NCBI GenBank assembly: GCA_002433025.1
Contig: DJGZ01000073.1
Location: forward strand, 1-64,000
Source of the DNA: Bacteroidales bacterium UBA5833
Lineage (GTDB): Bacteria; Bacteroidota; Bacteroidia; Bacteroidales; Lentimicrobiaceae
DNA: 64,000 bases
Direction: 5' to 3'
The notes below the pieces were generated by a model that saw only the letters and a program-made list of their open reading frames with translations, made no database searches and was not told where the DNA came from. Positions 35,377 to 44,794 of the stretch are shown here, one piece after another. The first letter of the stretch is position 1. Each line of letters begins with the position of its first letter. The position numbers and the translations under genes are program-made.

Positions 35377-37614
35377 TTAACGGATTTTTTTCTGAAAAGC
35401 GAGTTTAAATACAAACCAGAACAGGGCCAGGGCGCCTAGGGCGAATACAGTGTCCCCGATGGTCCTGAGCCAGCGGAAAGTTGTGAGGATGGGTTGCTGC
35501 ATAAATTCAGCGGAACGGGCATACCACATGCCTTCATTCACGCTGGCAACGGTTTGCATAAATCCGACCGGAAGAATGCTCAGGAAGATCATCAGCAGCA
35601 GGCCGATGTTGATCGACCAGAATGAGAAACTGAGCAGTTTTTCATTCCAGACCTGCTCACGGTAGAGGCTGCGCAATACGAACAGCATCAGGCCGATGCC
35701 AAGCATTCCGTATACGCCGAAAAGTGCTGCATGTCCGTGCACCGGCGTTGTGTTCAGCCCCTGCATGTAATAGAGCGCGATGGGCGGGTTGATGAGAAAG
35801 CCGAAAATGCCTGCACCCAGGAAATTCCAGAATGAAACTGAGAGCAGGCTGTAGATGGGCCATTTATAATCCCTCAGCCATGCCGTGGATCTGGAAAGCC
35901 GGTAGTTGTGGAAAGCTTCGAAACCGATCAGAACAAGGGGGACCACCTCCAGTGCGCTGAAGGTCGCCCCGAGTGCCATCACGGCCGTGGGAGTGCCGGT
36001 AAAATACAGGTGGTGAAATGTGCCCAGAATACCACCCGAAAGAAAGATAATGGTTGCGAAAAGCACACTTGAAGTGGCGGTTTTTGTGCGCAGCAATCCC
36101 ATCCGTACAAAAAGGAAGGCTGCCACAACGGTAGCGAAAACCTCGAAAAAGCCCTCCACCCACAGGTGTACCACCCACCAGCGCCAGTATTCGGCTATAG
36201 CCAGGTTTGTCTGCCTTCCCCACATCAGTCCGGCGCCGTAGAACAGGGCAATGGCAGCCGAAGCGATCAGAAACAGGATCAGCAGGTTCTTTTCCTCCGT
36301 TTTACGCCTGAATACCGGAATCAGCGGCCTTACCATCAGCGTGAGCCAGATAAACAATCCGGCGAACAGGAATAGTTGCCAGAAGCGGCCCAGGTCAACA
36401 TATTCATAACCCTGATGGCCGAACCAGAAGTTCTCCACATATCCAAGCTTCTGCATTACGCCCATCCATTGTCCGGCCATTGAACCCAGTACAATGATCA
36501 GCAAAGCCACAAAAAGGAAGTTTACACCCAGTTTCTGGTATTTGGGATCGCTGCCCGAAACTGCCGGGGCAATGTACAAGCCTGTTGCAAGCCAGGCGGT
36601 TGCAATCCAGAAAATGGCCAATTGAACATGCCAGGTACGTGAAATGGCATAAGGCATAAAGCTGGCAAGGGGTATTCCGTATAGTCCGTCACCCTCCACG
36701 CCGTAATGCGCCGTAACTATTCCCATTACAATCTGAAGAAGAATCAGAAAATTGACGATCCAGAAGTATTTCTCCACCGCTTTCATCGAGGGCGTGATGT
36801 TTTGCCGCATAAGGGGGTCTTCAAGCGGTTTTTCAACTTCAGTCTCTTCTGTTGTTTTTGCATGATAGAATACCAGTATTCCTATCCCGATCAGCAGCAT
36901 GATTACGCTGAAACCGGTCCATAGTACCAGGTCGCCGGTAGGCTTGTTGCCGACGATTTCATCAGGGGGCCAGTTGTGTGTGTATGTGATGGCTTCCCCC
37001 GGCCTTTCTGTGACACACGCCCAGGATGCCCAGAAAAAGAATGCATTCATTTTATACATCCTTTCCGGATCCTTGATTGAGTTTACCGGTATGGCATAAT
37101 CATTACGAAGTTGATGATAATCAGGATTGTCCATAAAAAGACTTTCGTAATGAAGGCTCAGGCTCCGGATGGCCTCAGCCCTGAGGGGCGATACCGTGAT
37201 GGTGCCGGTGGATGGATCCCAGGTGTTTTTTCTGAGTTCTTCCTGCAACCTGTGGTTAAGGGCTGCCTGCTGCTCACCCGGCAGTTCGTCGTAAGCCCGG
37301 CTGAATTCCTGCTTGGACCAGGTGTTCAGTATAAAAACGGCTTCCCTGTGCAGCCAGTCGGCCGACCAGTCGGGTGCCACATAAGCGCCGTGACCCCACA
37401 CGCTTCCCACTTCCTGACCGCCGATACTCTGCCAGACATTCTGGCCGTCTTTGATATCCTGACCTGTGAATATAACCGTTCCATCGCTTGTGACCACTTC
37501 CTCAGGAACAGGCGGAGCCTGCTGATAGATCTCATAACCATAATAACCCAGTACGGCAAAGGATATAACCACAACAAGCGCAAACCCGATCCAGAGTTTT
37601 TTTTCATGTTTCAT
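35377..37614 (-). CDS. norZ: Quinol-dependent nitric oxide reductase (qNOR)
   Basis: A 745-residue inner-membrane enzyme that reduces two NO to N2O with electrons from quinol. The N-terminal periplasmic region has GQNVWQSIGGQEVGSVWGHGAY and no haem-c CxxCH, which separates qNOR from the cytochrome c-dependent type. About fourteen membrane helices follow. Haem and iron ligands lie in RTWHVQLAIFW, VVHLWVEGFFEVFATV, GTFHHLYFTG and HGHAALFGVYGM. With ric next to it and an NsrR-like regulator upstream it forms a nitric oxide detoxification group. No nitrite reductase is present nearby. Confidence 0.95.
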   Translation of the reverse strand: MKHEKKLWIGFALVVVISFAVLGYYGYEIYQQAPPVPEEVVTSDGTVIFTGQDIKDGQNVWQSIGGQEVGSVWGHGAYVAPDWSADWLHREAVFILNTWSKQEFSRAYDELPGEQQAALNHRLQEELRKNTWDPSTGTITVSPLRAEAIRSLSLHYESLFMDNPDYHQLRNDYAIPVNSIKDPERMYKMNAFFFWASWACVTERPGEAITYTHNWPPDEIVGNKPTGDLVLWTGFSVIMLLIGIGILVFYHAKTTEETEVEKPLEDPLMRQNITPSMKAVEKYFWIVNFLILLQIVMGIVTAHYGVEGDGLYGIPLASFMPYAISRTWHVQLAIFWIATAWLATGLYIAPAVSGSDPKYQKLGVNFLFVALLIIVLGSMAGQWMGVMQKLGYVENFWFGHQGYEYVDLGRFWQLFLFAGLFIWLTLMVRPLIPVFRRKTEEKNLLILFLIASAAIALFYGAGLMWGRQTNLAIAEYWRWWVVHLWVEGFFEVFATVVAAFLFVRMGLLRTKTATSSVLFATIIFLSGGILGTFHHLYFTGTPTAVMALGATFSALEVVPLVLIGFEAFHNYRLSRSTAWLRDYKWPIYSLLSVSFWNFLGAGIFGFLINPPIALYYMQGLNTTPVHGHAALFGVYGMLGIGLMLFVLRSLYREQVWNEKLLSFSFWSINIGLLLMIFLSILPVGFMQTVASVNEGMWYARSAEFMQQPILTTFRWLRTIGDTVFALGALALFWFVFKLAFQKKIR

Positions 37615-37769
37615 ATTGATGGTGTTTTGATGTGAATAATTGTGTTGCTTTCCGGACCATTTTTTTTAGTCCGCTGTCATTGGCATTCATCCGGTTCCCG
37701 GGTAGAATATATGATCACATCGCCCCGGTAATCCGGTAACAGTTACTTTCCGGCTTAGAACATCCTTTC

Positions 37770-38222
37770 TTACTGATGAATGTTTACCGGCCTTTTAAGG
37801 TATGTTTGCCCGTCCTTCAGTCCGAGTGCCAGCTCTTTGATTTTTGTGTTGTCAAGCACCTGTTTCAGATTATAACGGATATCGTTGAACTTGTCGTGAA
37901 CCGGGCACGGCTGGGCCGGGGAGCAATGCTTCAGACCCAGGCCGCAACTGGTGAAAATTGAATCCCCGTCAATAGCCTTTACTATGTCAGCAACGTTTCT
38001 ATCTTCTATCTGGGCCGGATTCATCATAAACCCGCCCCGTTGTCCCCTCAGTGAAGTAATAATGCCTGCTTTTGACAAGGTTTGCAGGATTTTTGAGGTG
38101 AAAGCCGCCGGGGAATCTATCTCCGCGGCAATATCATTCAGGAATGTGCGCTCATTCCCCAGCGATTTTCCTGCAATATAAATGCAGGCCCTTATTCCGT
38201 ATTCACAGGCTTTCGAAAACAT
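37770..38222 (-). CDS. Rrf2 family regulator, NsrR-like
   Basis: A 150-residue winged-helix repressor or activator. The start at 38222 matches the family N-terminus (FSKACEYGIRACIYIAG); the frame continues upstream to 38303 without domain content. The recognition helix is followed by GQRGGFMMNP. Three Cys at 93, 100 and 106 (C-x6-C-x5-C) match the spacing of iron-sulfur ligands in NsrR and related regulators, so nitric oxide or iron-sulfur status is the likely signal. It precedes norZ and ric in the same direction. A palindrome that could be its operator lies 43 bases upstream. Confidence 0.88.
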   Translation of the reverse strand: MFSKACEYGIRACIYIAGKSLGNERTFLNDIAAEIDSPAAFTSKILQTLSKAGIITSLRGQRGGFMMNPAQIEDRNVADIVKAIDGDSIFTSCGLGLKHCSPAQPCPVHDKFNDIRYNLKQVLDNTKIKELALGLKDGQTYLKRPVNIHQ

Positions 38223-38264
38223 ATCTGCTTTGTTTCTTAGCTGCAAAGCTATGATATTTTTAAA

Positions 38265-38282
38265 TCGGATAAAAATATCCGA
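38265..38282. promoter_or_regulatory. Palindrome upstream of the Rrf2 gene, possible operator
   Basis: TCGGATA and TATCCGA are perfect 7-base arms around AAAA. The site lies in the promoter region of the regulator gene and has the size expected for a dimeric winged-helix repressor. No second exact copy is visible before norZ, although ATCCGG fragments occur there (37688, 37731). Confidence 0.5.
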
Positions 38283-38449
38283 ATAAAAATTTTGGTTTCT
38301 CAAATCCGGATTTCAGGAATCTGAATTTGACTGTCACTGGGAGCAGCAGTTCATCCGGGATGGTGAAGCATGATTCTGCAGGTTGTATAATTTCTGAAAT
38401 ACCCGGCTCACTGCTTCTTCAACGGTTCATATAATTGAATTTGCCGATA

Positions 38450-38481
38450 ATCAGATCCGGTATCCGTTTTTATTACTTTTG
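38450..38481 (+). promoter_or_regulatory. Promoter of the GH97 gene
   Basis: TTTG (38450-38453), a 20-base spacer and TACTTTTG (38474-38481) match both elements of the Bacteroidetes promoter. The start site should fall near 38488, downstream of an earlier in-frame start at 38479, which supports the ATG at 38560. Confidence 0.65.
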
Positions 38482-38559
38482 ATCAGTGCAAACCCACCTT
38501 CGAAGAGGTCAGTTTTTTTTATCGGTAAACCGGAACGCTGTTTATTAAACTATTTGAAT

Positions 38560-40524
38560 ATGAATCGATTGACATCTTATATTGCCGCTTTTTGTTTCCT
38601 GATTGTTATGCCGGTTAAGGGTCAGTACACAGTTACATCTCCTGACGGAAAACTTGCTTTAAAGGTTAATCCCGCCGGGAACATCGGTTTTACCGTTTTT
38701 ATGGAAGGAAAGGAAACGTGTTCCGTATCGCGGCTGGGCCTGGAACTGGCATCAGGGGAAGCACTGCCGGCGCCCGGCACAAAGCCCGCAATCTTCCGCA
38801 GCAGCGGTTTAACGGAGTATCAGGCAGTGGTCCCGGTGAAGTACCGGCAGGCGTCCTATCCTTTCAACTGCCTGGAACTGAAGTACCGGAACGGACCAGC
38901 CATTGAATTCAGGGTATATAACGACGGCGTGGCATACAGGTTTATCACTTCGCGCAAAGGGATGCTTAAAGTAAAGAACGAAGAGATGCGGCTGAACTTC
39001 CCGGAAGGTTCAGAAGTGCATTTCCCCCGCGAAAACAGCATGTATTCGCATTACGAACGGCCTTACCTGCATCGGCCTGTTGACAGTATTGCCCCCGGTG
39101 ATTTTTGTTCCCTCCCGGTCTTATTTACGGCCCCCGGAAAAGTCCGGGTGCTCTTTACGGAAGCCGATCTGATTGGTTACCCGAATGCATTTCTGAAGAA
39201 AAATACAGACAATGGCTTCCGGGCTGTGTTTCCTGAGGTTGTGCAGAAAGCCCTTCCGCGAGGCGGAACCTCTGACCGCTCGGAGGATATTGCGGAACAG
39301 GCCGGCTATATTGCTGAAACACCGGGCGGACGGAGCTTCCCCTGGAGGGTATTTGCAGTTTCACAACATGATGCTTCCATTGCCGGGAGCGATCTGGTTT
39401 ACCGGCTTTCGCGACCTTCGGAACTAAAAGATACTGAGTGGATCCGTCCCGGCAAGGTTGCCTGGGACTGGTACAACGCCAACAATATCACCGGCGTGGA
39501 TTTCAGATCGGGGATCAATACGGAAACCTACAGGTATTACATAGATTTTGCGGCTGCTTACGGGATTGAGTATGTGATTCTGGATGAAGGCTGGTCGAAA
39601 ACCACAACCAATGTATTGGAAACCATTCCTGAAATTGATTTGCCGGAGCTGATTGAATATGCAGCTTCGAAGCAGGTGGGGATTATCCTGTGGTTACTTT
39701 GGCATCCGCTCAACGGAAATGAGGAGAAAATTCTTTCATCATACCGGGAGTGGGGCGTAAAAGGGGTAAAGGTCGATTTTATGCAGCGTGCCGATCAGGG
39801 AATGGTTAATTCATATGAAAAAATTGCCGCGGTGGCGGCGGCCAATCATTTATTGGTCGATTTTCACGGGGCTTACAAGCCGGCCGGACTAAACCGGGCA
39901 TATCCGAATGTGCTGTCGTTCGAAGGCGTTATGGGCAACGAGAACAACAAATGGAGCACATACGCCAACCCGGAACATAACGTCACCCTGCCTTTTATCA
40001 GGATGGTGGCCGGCCCAATGGATTACACCCCCGGCGCCATGCGGAATGCACAAAAGGATGACTTCTGTATTAACTTCGACAATCCTTCAAGCCTGGGTAC
40101 GCGCGCGCATCAGGTGGCCATGTATGTGATTTATGAAAGCCCGCTGCAGATGCTGTGCGATGCTCCTTCGCTTTACCTCCGCGAACCTGAAATCCCTGCA
40201 TTTATCAGCCGGATACCGGTTGTGTGGGATGAAACCAGGGTGTTGCAAGGGGAGGTTGGTGATTATATTCTGATTGCCCGGCGAAACGGGGACACCTGGT
40301 ACCTGGCCGCCATGACCGACTGGTCGCCGAGGAATCTGGAAATCGGTCTGTCTTTTCTTGGGGAGGGAGTCTATCAGGCGACCATTTTTAAGGATGGGCC
40401 GAATGCAGATAAAAATGCCGCGGATTACCTGATCAGAAATCAAAATGTCCGCAGAAATGACAAGATCCACTTTAATCTGGCTCCCGGGGGAGGCTGGACG
40501 GCCATTGTCAGCCCGGCAAATTAG
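38560..40524 (+). CDS. Glycoside hydrolase family 97, probably alpha-galactosidase type
   Basis: A 654-residue exported enzyme with a signal peptide cleaved after KGQ (residue 22). A beta-sandwich N-terminal domain is followed by a TIM barrel with YVILDEGWSKTTT, ILWLLWHP and GVKGVKVDFMQRADQ. GH97 contains inverting alpha-glucosidases (SusB) and retaining alpha-galactosidases. The latter use an Asp nucleophile in the VDFM segment, present here as Asp406; Glu461 is at the right distance for the acid/base. The galactose genes nearby agree with alpha-galactosidase. The start is fixed by the signal peptide and promoter. Confidence 0.9.
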   Translation: MNRLTSYIAAFCFLIVMPVKGQYTVTSPDGKLALKVNPAGNIGFTVFMEGKETCSVSRLGLELASGEALPAPGTKPAIFRSSGLTEYQAVVPVKYRQASYPFNCLELKYRNGPAIEFRVYNDGVAYRFITSRKGMLKVKNEEMRLNFPEGSEVHFPRENSMYSHYERPYLHRPVDSIAPGDFCSLPVLFTAPGKVRVLFTEADLIGYPNAFLKKNTDNGFRAVFPEVVQKALPRGGTSDRSEDIAEQAGYIAETPGGRSFPWRVFAVSQHDASIAGSDLVYRLSRPSELKDTEWIRPGKVAWDWYNANNITGVDFRSGINTETYRYYIDFAAAYGIEYVILDEGWSKTTTNVLETIPEIDLPELIEYAASKQVGIILWLLWHPLNGNEEKILSSYREWGVKGVKVDFMQRADQGMVNSYEKIAAVAAANHLLVDFHGAYKPAGLNRAYPNVLSFEGVMGNENNKWSTYANPEHNVTLPFIRMVAGPMDYTPGAMRNAQKDDFCINFDNPSSLGTRAHQVAMYVIYESPLQMLCDAPSLYLREPEIPAFISRIPVVWDETRVLQGEVGDYILIARRNGDTWYLAAMTDWSPRNLEIGLSFLGEGVYQATIFKDGPNADKNAADYLIRNQNVRRNDKIHFNLAPGGGWTAIVSPAN

Positions 40525-40597
40525 CTACAGAAGACCTTTGAACAAATCCGGTAATTTTATCAACAAAATAAAACGAAACGGTCACTGACCTGCAATT

Positions 40598-41212
40598 ATG
40601 ATCTTCTTCACCAAACTGGGCATACTGCTGATTGGTTTTGTTTATGCAGGGTTGATGCCTTATACTATCCGGAAAGCCATTGGTCATCTAAGGTTCGACC
40701 TTAAAAGGCATACCCTCAGTTTTTTGAGCAATACAGAATTATACGGAGAAATTTACCGTAAGGCATACAAAAGAATGCTGTTTATTACGGCCATTCTTAC
40801 CTATATATTTTTCTGGCTGATGACCTGGTTTTATAACCTCGGAGCGTATGAAAAGCTGATGCGTAACATCGACATTTGTTTTGCTTCCATCACTCTGCTG
40901 GCTTTTCTGCCGCACAACCTCAGGCCCGTAAGCCTGAAGAGCCTGGCGCCTTCGTTGCAGCGCATCCTGCACAACCTGTTGGCGGTGGTAGTATTCATTG
41001 CCCTGCCTTTGCTGATTATCAGTTTTCAGGTAACCCTGATGCCTTATGCCCGCTTTGCAGGGCTTTCGGGGTTGGTTGTTATTCTGGTGGTGCTGGTGCT
41101 TACCCTGATTTCCCTGTTCAAGCAGGGAATCAATGGTGCCACCGAGCTGGTGCTGATCAATGGAATCAGCATCTGGACCATTTACATCACTTTTCTTACC
41201 ATGCTTCACTGA
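40598..41212 (+). CDS. Six-helix membrane protein of unknown function
   Basis: A 204-residue inner-membrane protein with about six hydrophobic helices (near 4-22, 60-80, 92-108, 124-148, 152-175 and 182-203) and a positively charged loop after helix 1 (LRFDLKRH). I do not recognise a family with confidence; the layout is compatible with DUF998-like proteins. It follows the GH97 gene by 73 bases in the same direction, so cotranscription is possible. Confidence 0.7.
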   Translation: MIFFTKLGILLIGFVYAGLMPYTIRKAIGHLRFDLKRHTLSFLSNTELYGEIYRKAYKRMLFITAILTYIFFWLMTWFYNLGAYEKLMRNIDICFASITLLAFLPHNLRPVSLKSLAPSLQRILHNLLAVVVFIALPLLIISFQVTLMPYARFAGLSGLVVILVVLVLTLISLFKQGINGATELVLINGISIWTIYITFLTMLH

Positions 41213-41409
41213 TCTTAGCTTTTAATGTCCGGGGCATGGATATGGTGCCATCCTAAGTAGTACTGAACGGAGCTAAACGAGTGACATTTCTTTTTCAAGT
41301 TGCTGATTATTGGTATATTGCATTTTCCGGATACGATGACCCACCGGGTTTTCAACCATGACGGCAGGGGTTGTTTATAACATATATTTAAAATTTCCGC
41401 TGAATGCCG

Positions 41410-41417
41410 TAAGTTTG
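41410..41417 (+). promoter_or_regulatory. -7 box TAAGTTTG for the transketolase gene
   Basis: The octamer fits TAnnTTTG 55 bases before the ATG at 41473. No clear -33 box is seen at the expected distance. Confidence 0.45.
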
Positions 41418-41472
41418 CCTGTCGAAAATGGCAAGCATATTCTTTTGTTAACAACCTCTATAACAGCAATTC

Positions 41473-43512
41473 ATGAGCAAAGATCTTACCACTCTGGCTG
41501 CCGATAACATCCGCATCCTTTCTGCAGCAATGGTTGAGAAAGCCAGGTCGGGGCATCCCGGCGGCGCGATGGGCGGAGCCGATTTTATACATATTCTCTA
41601 CACGGAATACCTCCGGTATGACCCTTCGGATATGACCTGGCACATGCGCGACCGTTTCTTTCTCGATCCCGGGCATATGTCGCCCATGCTTTATTCGGTG
41701 CTGGCCCTTTCGGGGAATTACAGCATCGATGATCTGAAGAATTTCAGGCAGTGGGGGAGCGTAACACCCGGTCATCCTGAGGTGGATCAGGCCCGTGGGG
41801 TGGAGAATACATCTGGTCCGTTGGGACAGGGTCATGCCATGGCCATCGGCGCTGCCATTGCGGAACGTTTTCTGTGTGCCCGCTTCGGCGAATGGATGTC
41901 GCATAAGACTTATGCTTATATCTCGGATGGAGGGATTCAGGAAGAAATTTCGCAGTCAGCCGGCAGGATTGCCGGTCACCTCGGGCTGAGCAACCTGGTC
42001 ATGTTTTTCGACAGCAACGACATTCAGCTGTCGACCGATACCCATGTTGTTACCAGTGAAAATACCGCGATGAAATATGAAGCCTGGGGCTGGAATGTAA
42101 TGACCATTGACGGAAATGATCATTCAGCCATCCGTGCGGCGCTGGATGCTGCCCAACTTGAGCGGGAGCGGCCCACCCTGATCATCGGTAAAACCGTAAT
42201 GGGCAAAGGAGCGCTCACGGCCGATGGAGAGAGTTTCGAGCGCAAATGTGCTACCCACGGCATGCCGCTGGGTGAGTCAGGTGCTTCATTTGAAAAGTCC
42301 ATCGCCAATTTGGGAGGGAATCCCGGTGATCCGTTTGCAGTTTTTCCGGAAGTAGCTGCCTTGTATGCAGAAAAGCGGGCTGAAAAGACAAAAGCGGCGA
42401 AGGAAAGAAAAGCATTGCAGCAAAAATGGGCAGACGATAATCCTTCCCTGGCAGGCAGACTTGATTTATATCTGTCAGGAAAACTACCTGAACTGGATTT
42501 CGGCAGTGTGGTTCAGAAACCGGGTATAGCTACCCGCGCCGCTTCATCGGCCATTCTCGCATACCTTGCTCAAAACGTGGGAAATATGATTGTTTCGTCT
42601 GCCGACCTTGCCAACAGCGACAAGACCGACGGGTTCCTGAAACAAACCAAACCTCTGGCCAAGGGCGATTTCAGCGGTGCATTCCTGCAGGCGGGCGTCA
42701 GTGAACTGACCATGGCGGCCATTTGTAACGGCATTGCCCTGCATGGCGGGGTATGGGCCGCCTGCGGCACTTTCTTCGTGTTCAGCGATTATATGAAACC
42801 GGCCGTCAGGCTTTCGGCATTGATGGGATTGCCTGTCAAATATATCTGGACGCATGATGCCTTCAGGGTGGGAGAGGACGGGCCCACACATCAGCCCGTT
42901 GAACAGGAAGCACAGATCAGGTTGCTGGAGCAGATGAAAAACCACCACGGCGCCATGAGCCTGCTGGCCCTTCGTCCGGCAGATGCCGCCGAAACCTCGG
43001 TGGCCTGGAAACTTGCCATGGAGAATACCTCAACGCCAACAGCGCTAATCCTGTCACGGCAAAATATCAGCGATCTGCCTGTAGCAGAGGGGGCAACACC
43101 ATACAATTCAGCACTTCGCGCCGCAAGTGGAGCCTATGTTGTTCAGGATTGTGAAGGAACTCCCGATGTGATCCTGCTTGCCAGCGGATCTGAGGTTTCA
43201 ACCCTGGTTGCAGGTGCAGCATTGCTGATGGCTGAAAACAATCTGAAAATCAGGATTGTTTCAGTAATATCTGAAGGATTGTTCCGCCAGCAGGATCAGG
43301 CTTACCAGCACAAAGTTATGCTGCCGGGTGTACCCGTATTCGGACTGACCGCCGGATTGCCGGTTACCCTTTCAGGACTGGTTGGCGAAAATGGCAGGGT
43401 CTGGGGCCTCGACCACTTTGGTTACTCCGCTCCGGCAAAGGTGCTGGATGAAAAGTTCGGATTTACCCCTGAAAATGTAGCCTTACAGGTAAAAGAATAC
43501 CTGGGCTTATAG
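41473..43512 (+). CDS. tkt: Transketolase
   Basis: A 679-residue thiamine-diphosphate enzyme of the non-oxidative pentose phosphate pathway that moves two-carbon units between sugar phosphates. Visible parts are KARSGHPGGAMGGADF at the N-terminus, RDRFFLDPGHMSPMLY, the cofactor and metal motif ISDGGIQEEI (in place of the E. coli GDG type), and GEDGPTHQPVEQ in the pyrimidine domain. A C-terminal domain from about 545 completes the usual length. It ends 16 bases before the convergent galM. Confidence 0.96.
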   Translation: MSKDLTTLAADNIRILSAAMVEKARSGHPGGAMGGADFIHILYTEYLRYDPSDMTWHMRDRFFLDPGHMSPMLYSVLALSGNYSIDDLKNFRQWGSVTPGHPEVDQARGVENTSGPLGQGHAMAIGAAIAERFLCARFGEWMSHKTYAYISDGGIQEEISQSAGRIAGHLGLSNLVMFFDSNDIQLSTDTHVVTSENTAMKYEAWGWNVMTIDGNDHSAIRAALDAAQLERERPTLIIGKTVMGKGALTADGESFERKCATHGMPLGESGASFEKSIANLGGNPGDPFAVFPEVAALYAEKRAEKTKAAKERKALQQKWADDNPSLAGRLDLYLSGKLPELDFGSVVQKPGIATRAASSAILAYLAQNVGNMIVSSADLANSDKTDGFLKQTKPLAKGDFSGAFLQAGVSELTMAAICNGIALHGGVWAACGTFFVFSDYMKPAVRLSALMGLPVKYIWTHDAFRVGEDGPTHQPVEQEAQIRLLEQMKNHHGAMSLLALRPADAAETSVAWKLAMENTSTPTALILSRQNISDLPVAEGATPYNSALRAASGAYVVQDCEGTPDVILLASGSEVSTLVAGAALLMAENNLKIRIVSVISEGLFRQQDQAYQHKVMLPGVPVFGLTAGLPVTLSGLVGENGRVWGLDHFGYSAPAKVLDEKFGFTPENVALQVKEYLGL

Positions 43513-43528
43513 CCGGCGATTCTGCCAT

Positions 43529-44584
43529 TTACTTGCTGGCACCTGTGCTGAATCGGTAGTCCGTTGTACTTTCGAAAACCTCGCCCGGCTTCAGCAGGGT
43601 GCCCGGAAACCCGGGATGGTTCGGCGAATCGGGATAATGCTGCGTTTCAATGGCTACACCCTTGCAGCGCCCATATTGCACCCCTTCGTGTCCGGTCAGG
43701 GCTGGAATATAATAGCCTGTATAGATATGCACGGACGGTTGATCTGTGAATACCTCCACCTGCCTGCCGGATAGCGGTTCCGACAACACTGCCGCAGGAA
43801 TAAGACTTCCTTTTTCGTTTTCAAGCGCATAACCGTGGTCGTAACCATCAGGTAACCGGCCTATGTCGCGGCCGATGGTTTTGGGCTCCGAAAAATCAAG
43901 GGCGGTGCCCGTAATATCAATAATCCGCCCCGTGGGGATCAGGTTGCTGCTTTCAATATTTTTATTACTGAATATCCTGAGCCGGTGACCCAGGATGTCA
44001 GGTTGGGGCATATTCAGGTTAAAATAGGTGTGATTGGTCAGGTTGACCACGGTGGGTCTGTCGGTGGTTACCTGGTATTTTATGGTAAGCGCGCCGGGAG
44101 ATGACATCATATAGGTAACCTTTACCTGAAGGTTTCCCGGAAAACCTTCCTCGAGGTGGGGGCTGAGGTAACTGAGTTCAAGTCCGTATTTGTCTTCCGT
44201 CATTATTACCTGATGATCCCAGGTGCGTTTGTCAAATCCCCTGAATCCGCCATGTAGCGTATTGCCTGCGTTGTTAAGTGGCAAACGGTAACTTTCCCCG
44301 CCTATGCTGAATTTCCCGCAAGCGATCCGGCCCGCGTACCTGCCGGTAATACACCCGAAATAGGGGCAGTCGGCCAGATAGCGTTCATCCAGGTAGGCAT
44401 CTGCAGTATCAAAGCCCAGCACAACCTCTCCGGATTGTCCGTGCCGGTCCGGCGTCCGTATGGAAGTGATGATGCCGCCATAATTGCTGATGCTGACAAC
44501 CGTGCCTTTCCCGTCATCCAGGGTGTACAACACAAGATCTCTGCCTTCGGTGTCGCGCCCCCATGGCCTGAGCAGATGTTTCAT
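43529..44584 (-). CDS. galM: Aldose 1-epimerase (galactose mutarotase)
   Basis: A 351-residue enzyme that interconverts alpha- and beta-D-galactose. Typical elements are NYGGIITSIRTPDR, GCITGRYAGRI, NNAGNTLHGGFRGFDKRTW with the catalytic His, VNLTNHTYFNL with the second His, and DQPSVHIYTGYY; the base Glu lies near VAIETQHYPDSPN. The ATG at 44584 is preferred to 44626 because the domain starts there and a TATCTTTG box lies between the two. It is divergent from galK. No signal peptide is seen, so it acts in the cytoplasm. Confidence 0.93.
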   Translation of the reverse strand: MKHLLRPWGRDTEGRDLVLYTLDDGKGTVVSISNYGGIITSIRTPDRHGQSGEVVLGFDTADAYLDERYLADCPYFGCITGRYAGRIACGKFSIGGESYRLPLNNAGNTLHGGFRGFDKRTWDHQVIMTEDKYGLELSYLSPHLEEGFPGNLQVKVTYMMSSPGALTIKYQVTTDRPTVVNLTNHTYFNLNMPQPDILGHRLRIFSNKNIESSNLIPTGRIIDITGTALDFSEPKTIGRDIGRLPDGYDHGYALENEKGSLIPAAVLSEPLSGRQVEVFTDQPSVHIYTGYYIPALTGHEGVQYGRCKGVAIETQHYPDSPNHPGFPGTLLKPGEVFESTTDYRFSTGASK

Positions 44585-44599
44585 AATGTGGTTTTTCAG

Positions 44600-44607
44600 C
44601 AAAGATA
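44600..44607 (-). promoter_or_regulatory. -7 box TATCTTTG for galM
   Basis: On the minus strand the box fits TAnnTTTG and ends 15 bases before the ATG at 44584. The longer upstream start at 44626 lies beyond it, which argues against that start. Confidence 0.45.
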
Positions 44608-44794
44608 AGCGGTTGATTTTAATCATTAAAATTCCGGAGAATTCTGTGTCTTATTTACCGGATAAAAAATATTCGGATGATATGATTTACTTTTACGACA
44701 GAAAATTTCTTCTGCAACTGTGGAAGGGTTTGCCGGTTAACGGAAATTTGTTGCCGGCAATCAGCTCACTGATTATTTTAAACAAGAGTTAACG

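Noticed and set aside
37653..37673. CGGAC/GTCCG hairpin upstream of norZ as a terminator of the Rrf2 gene
   Set aside because: The stem is only five pairs around a long loop, and no T run follows on the minus strand.
38479..38559. Upstream extension of the GH97 protein
   Set aside because: It overlaps the promoter -7 box; the signal peptide begins at 38560.
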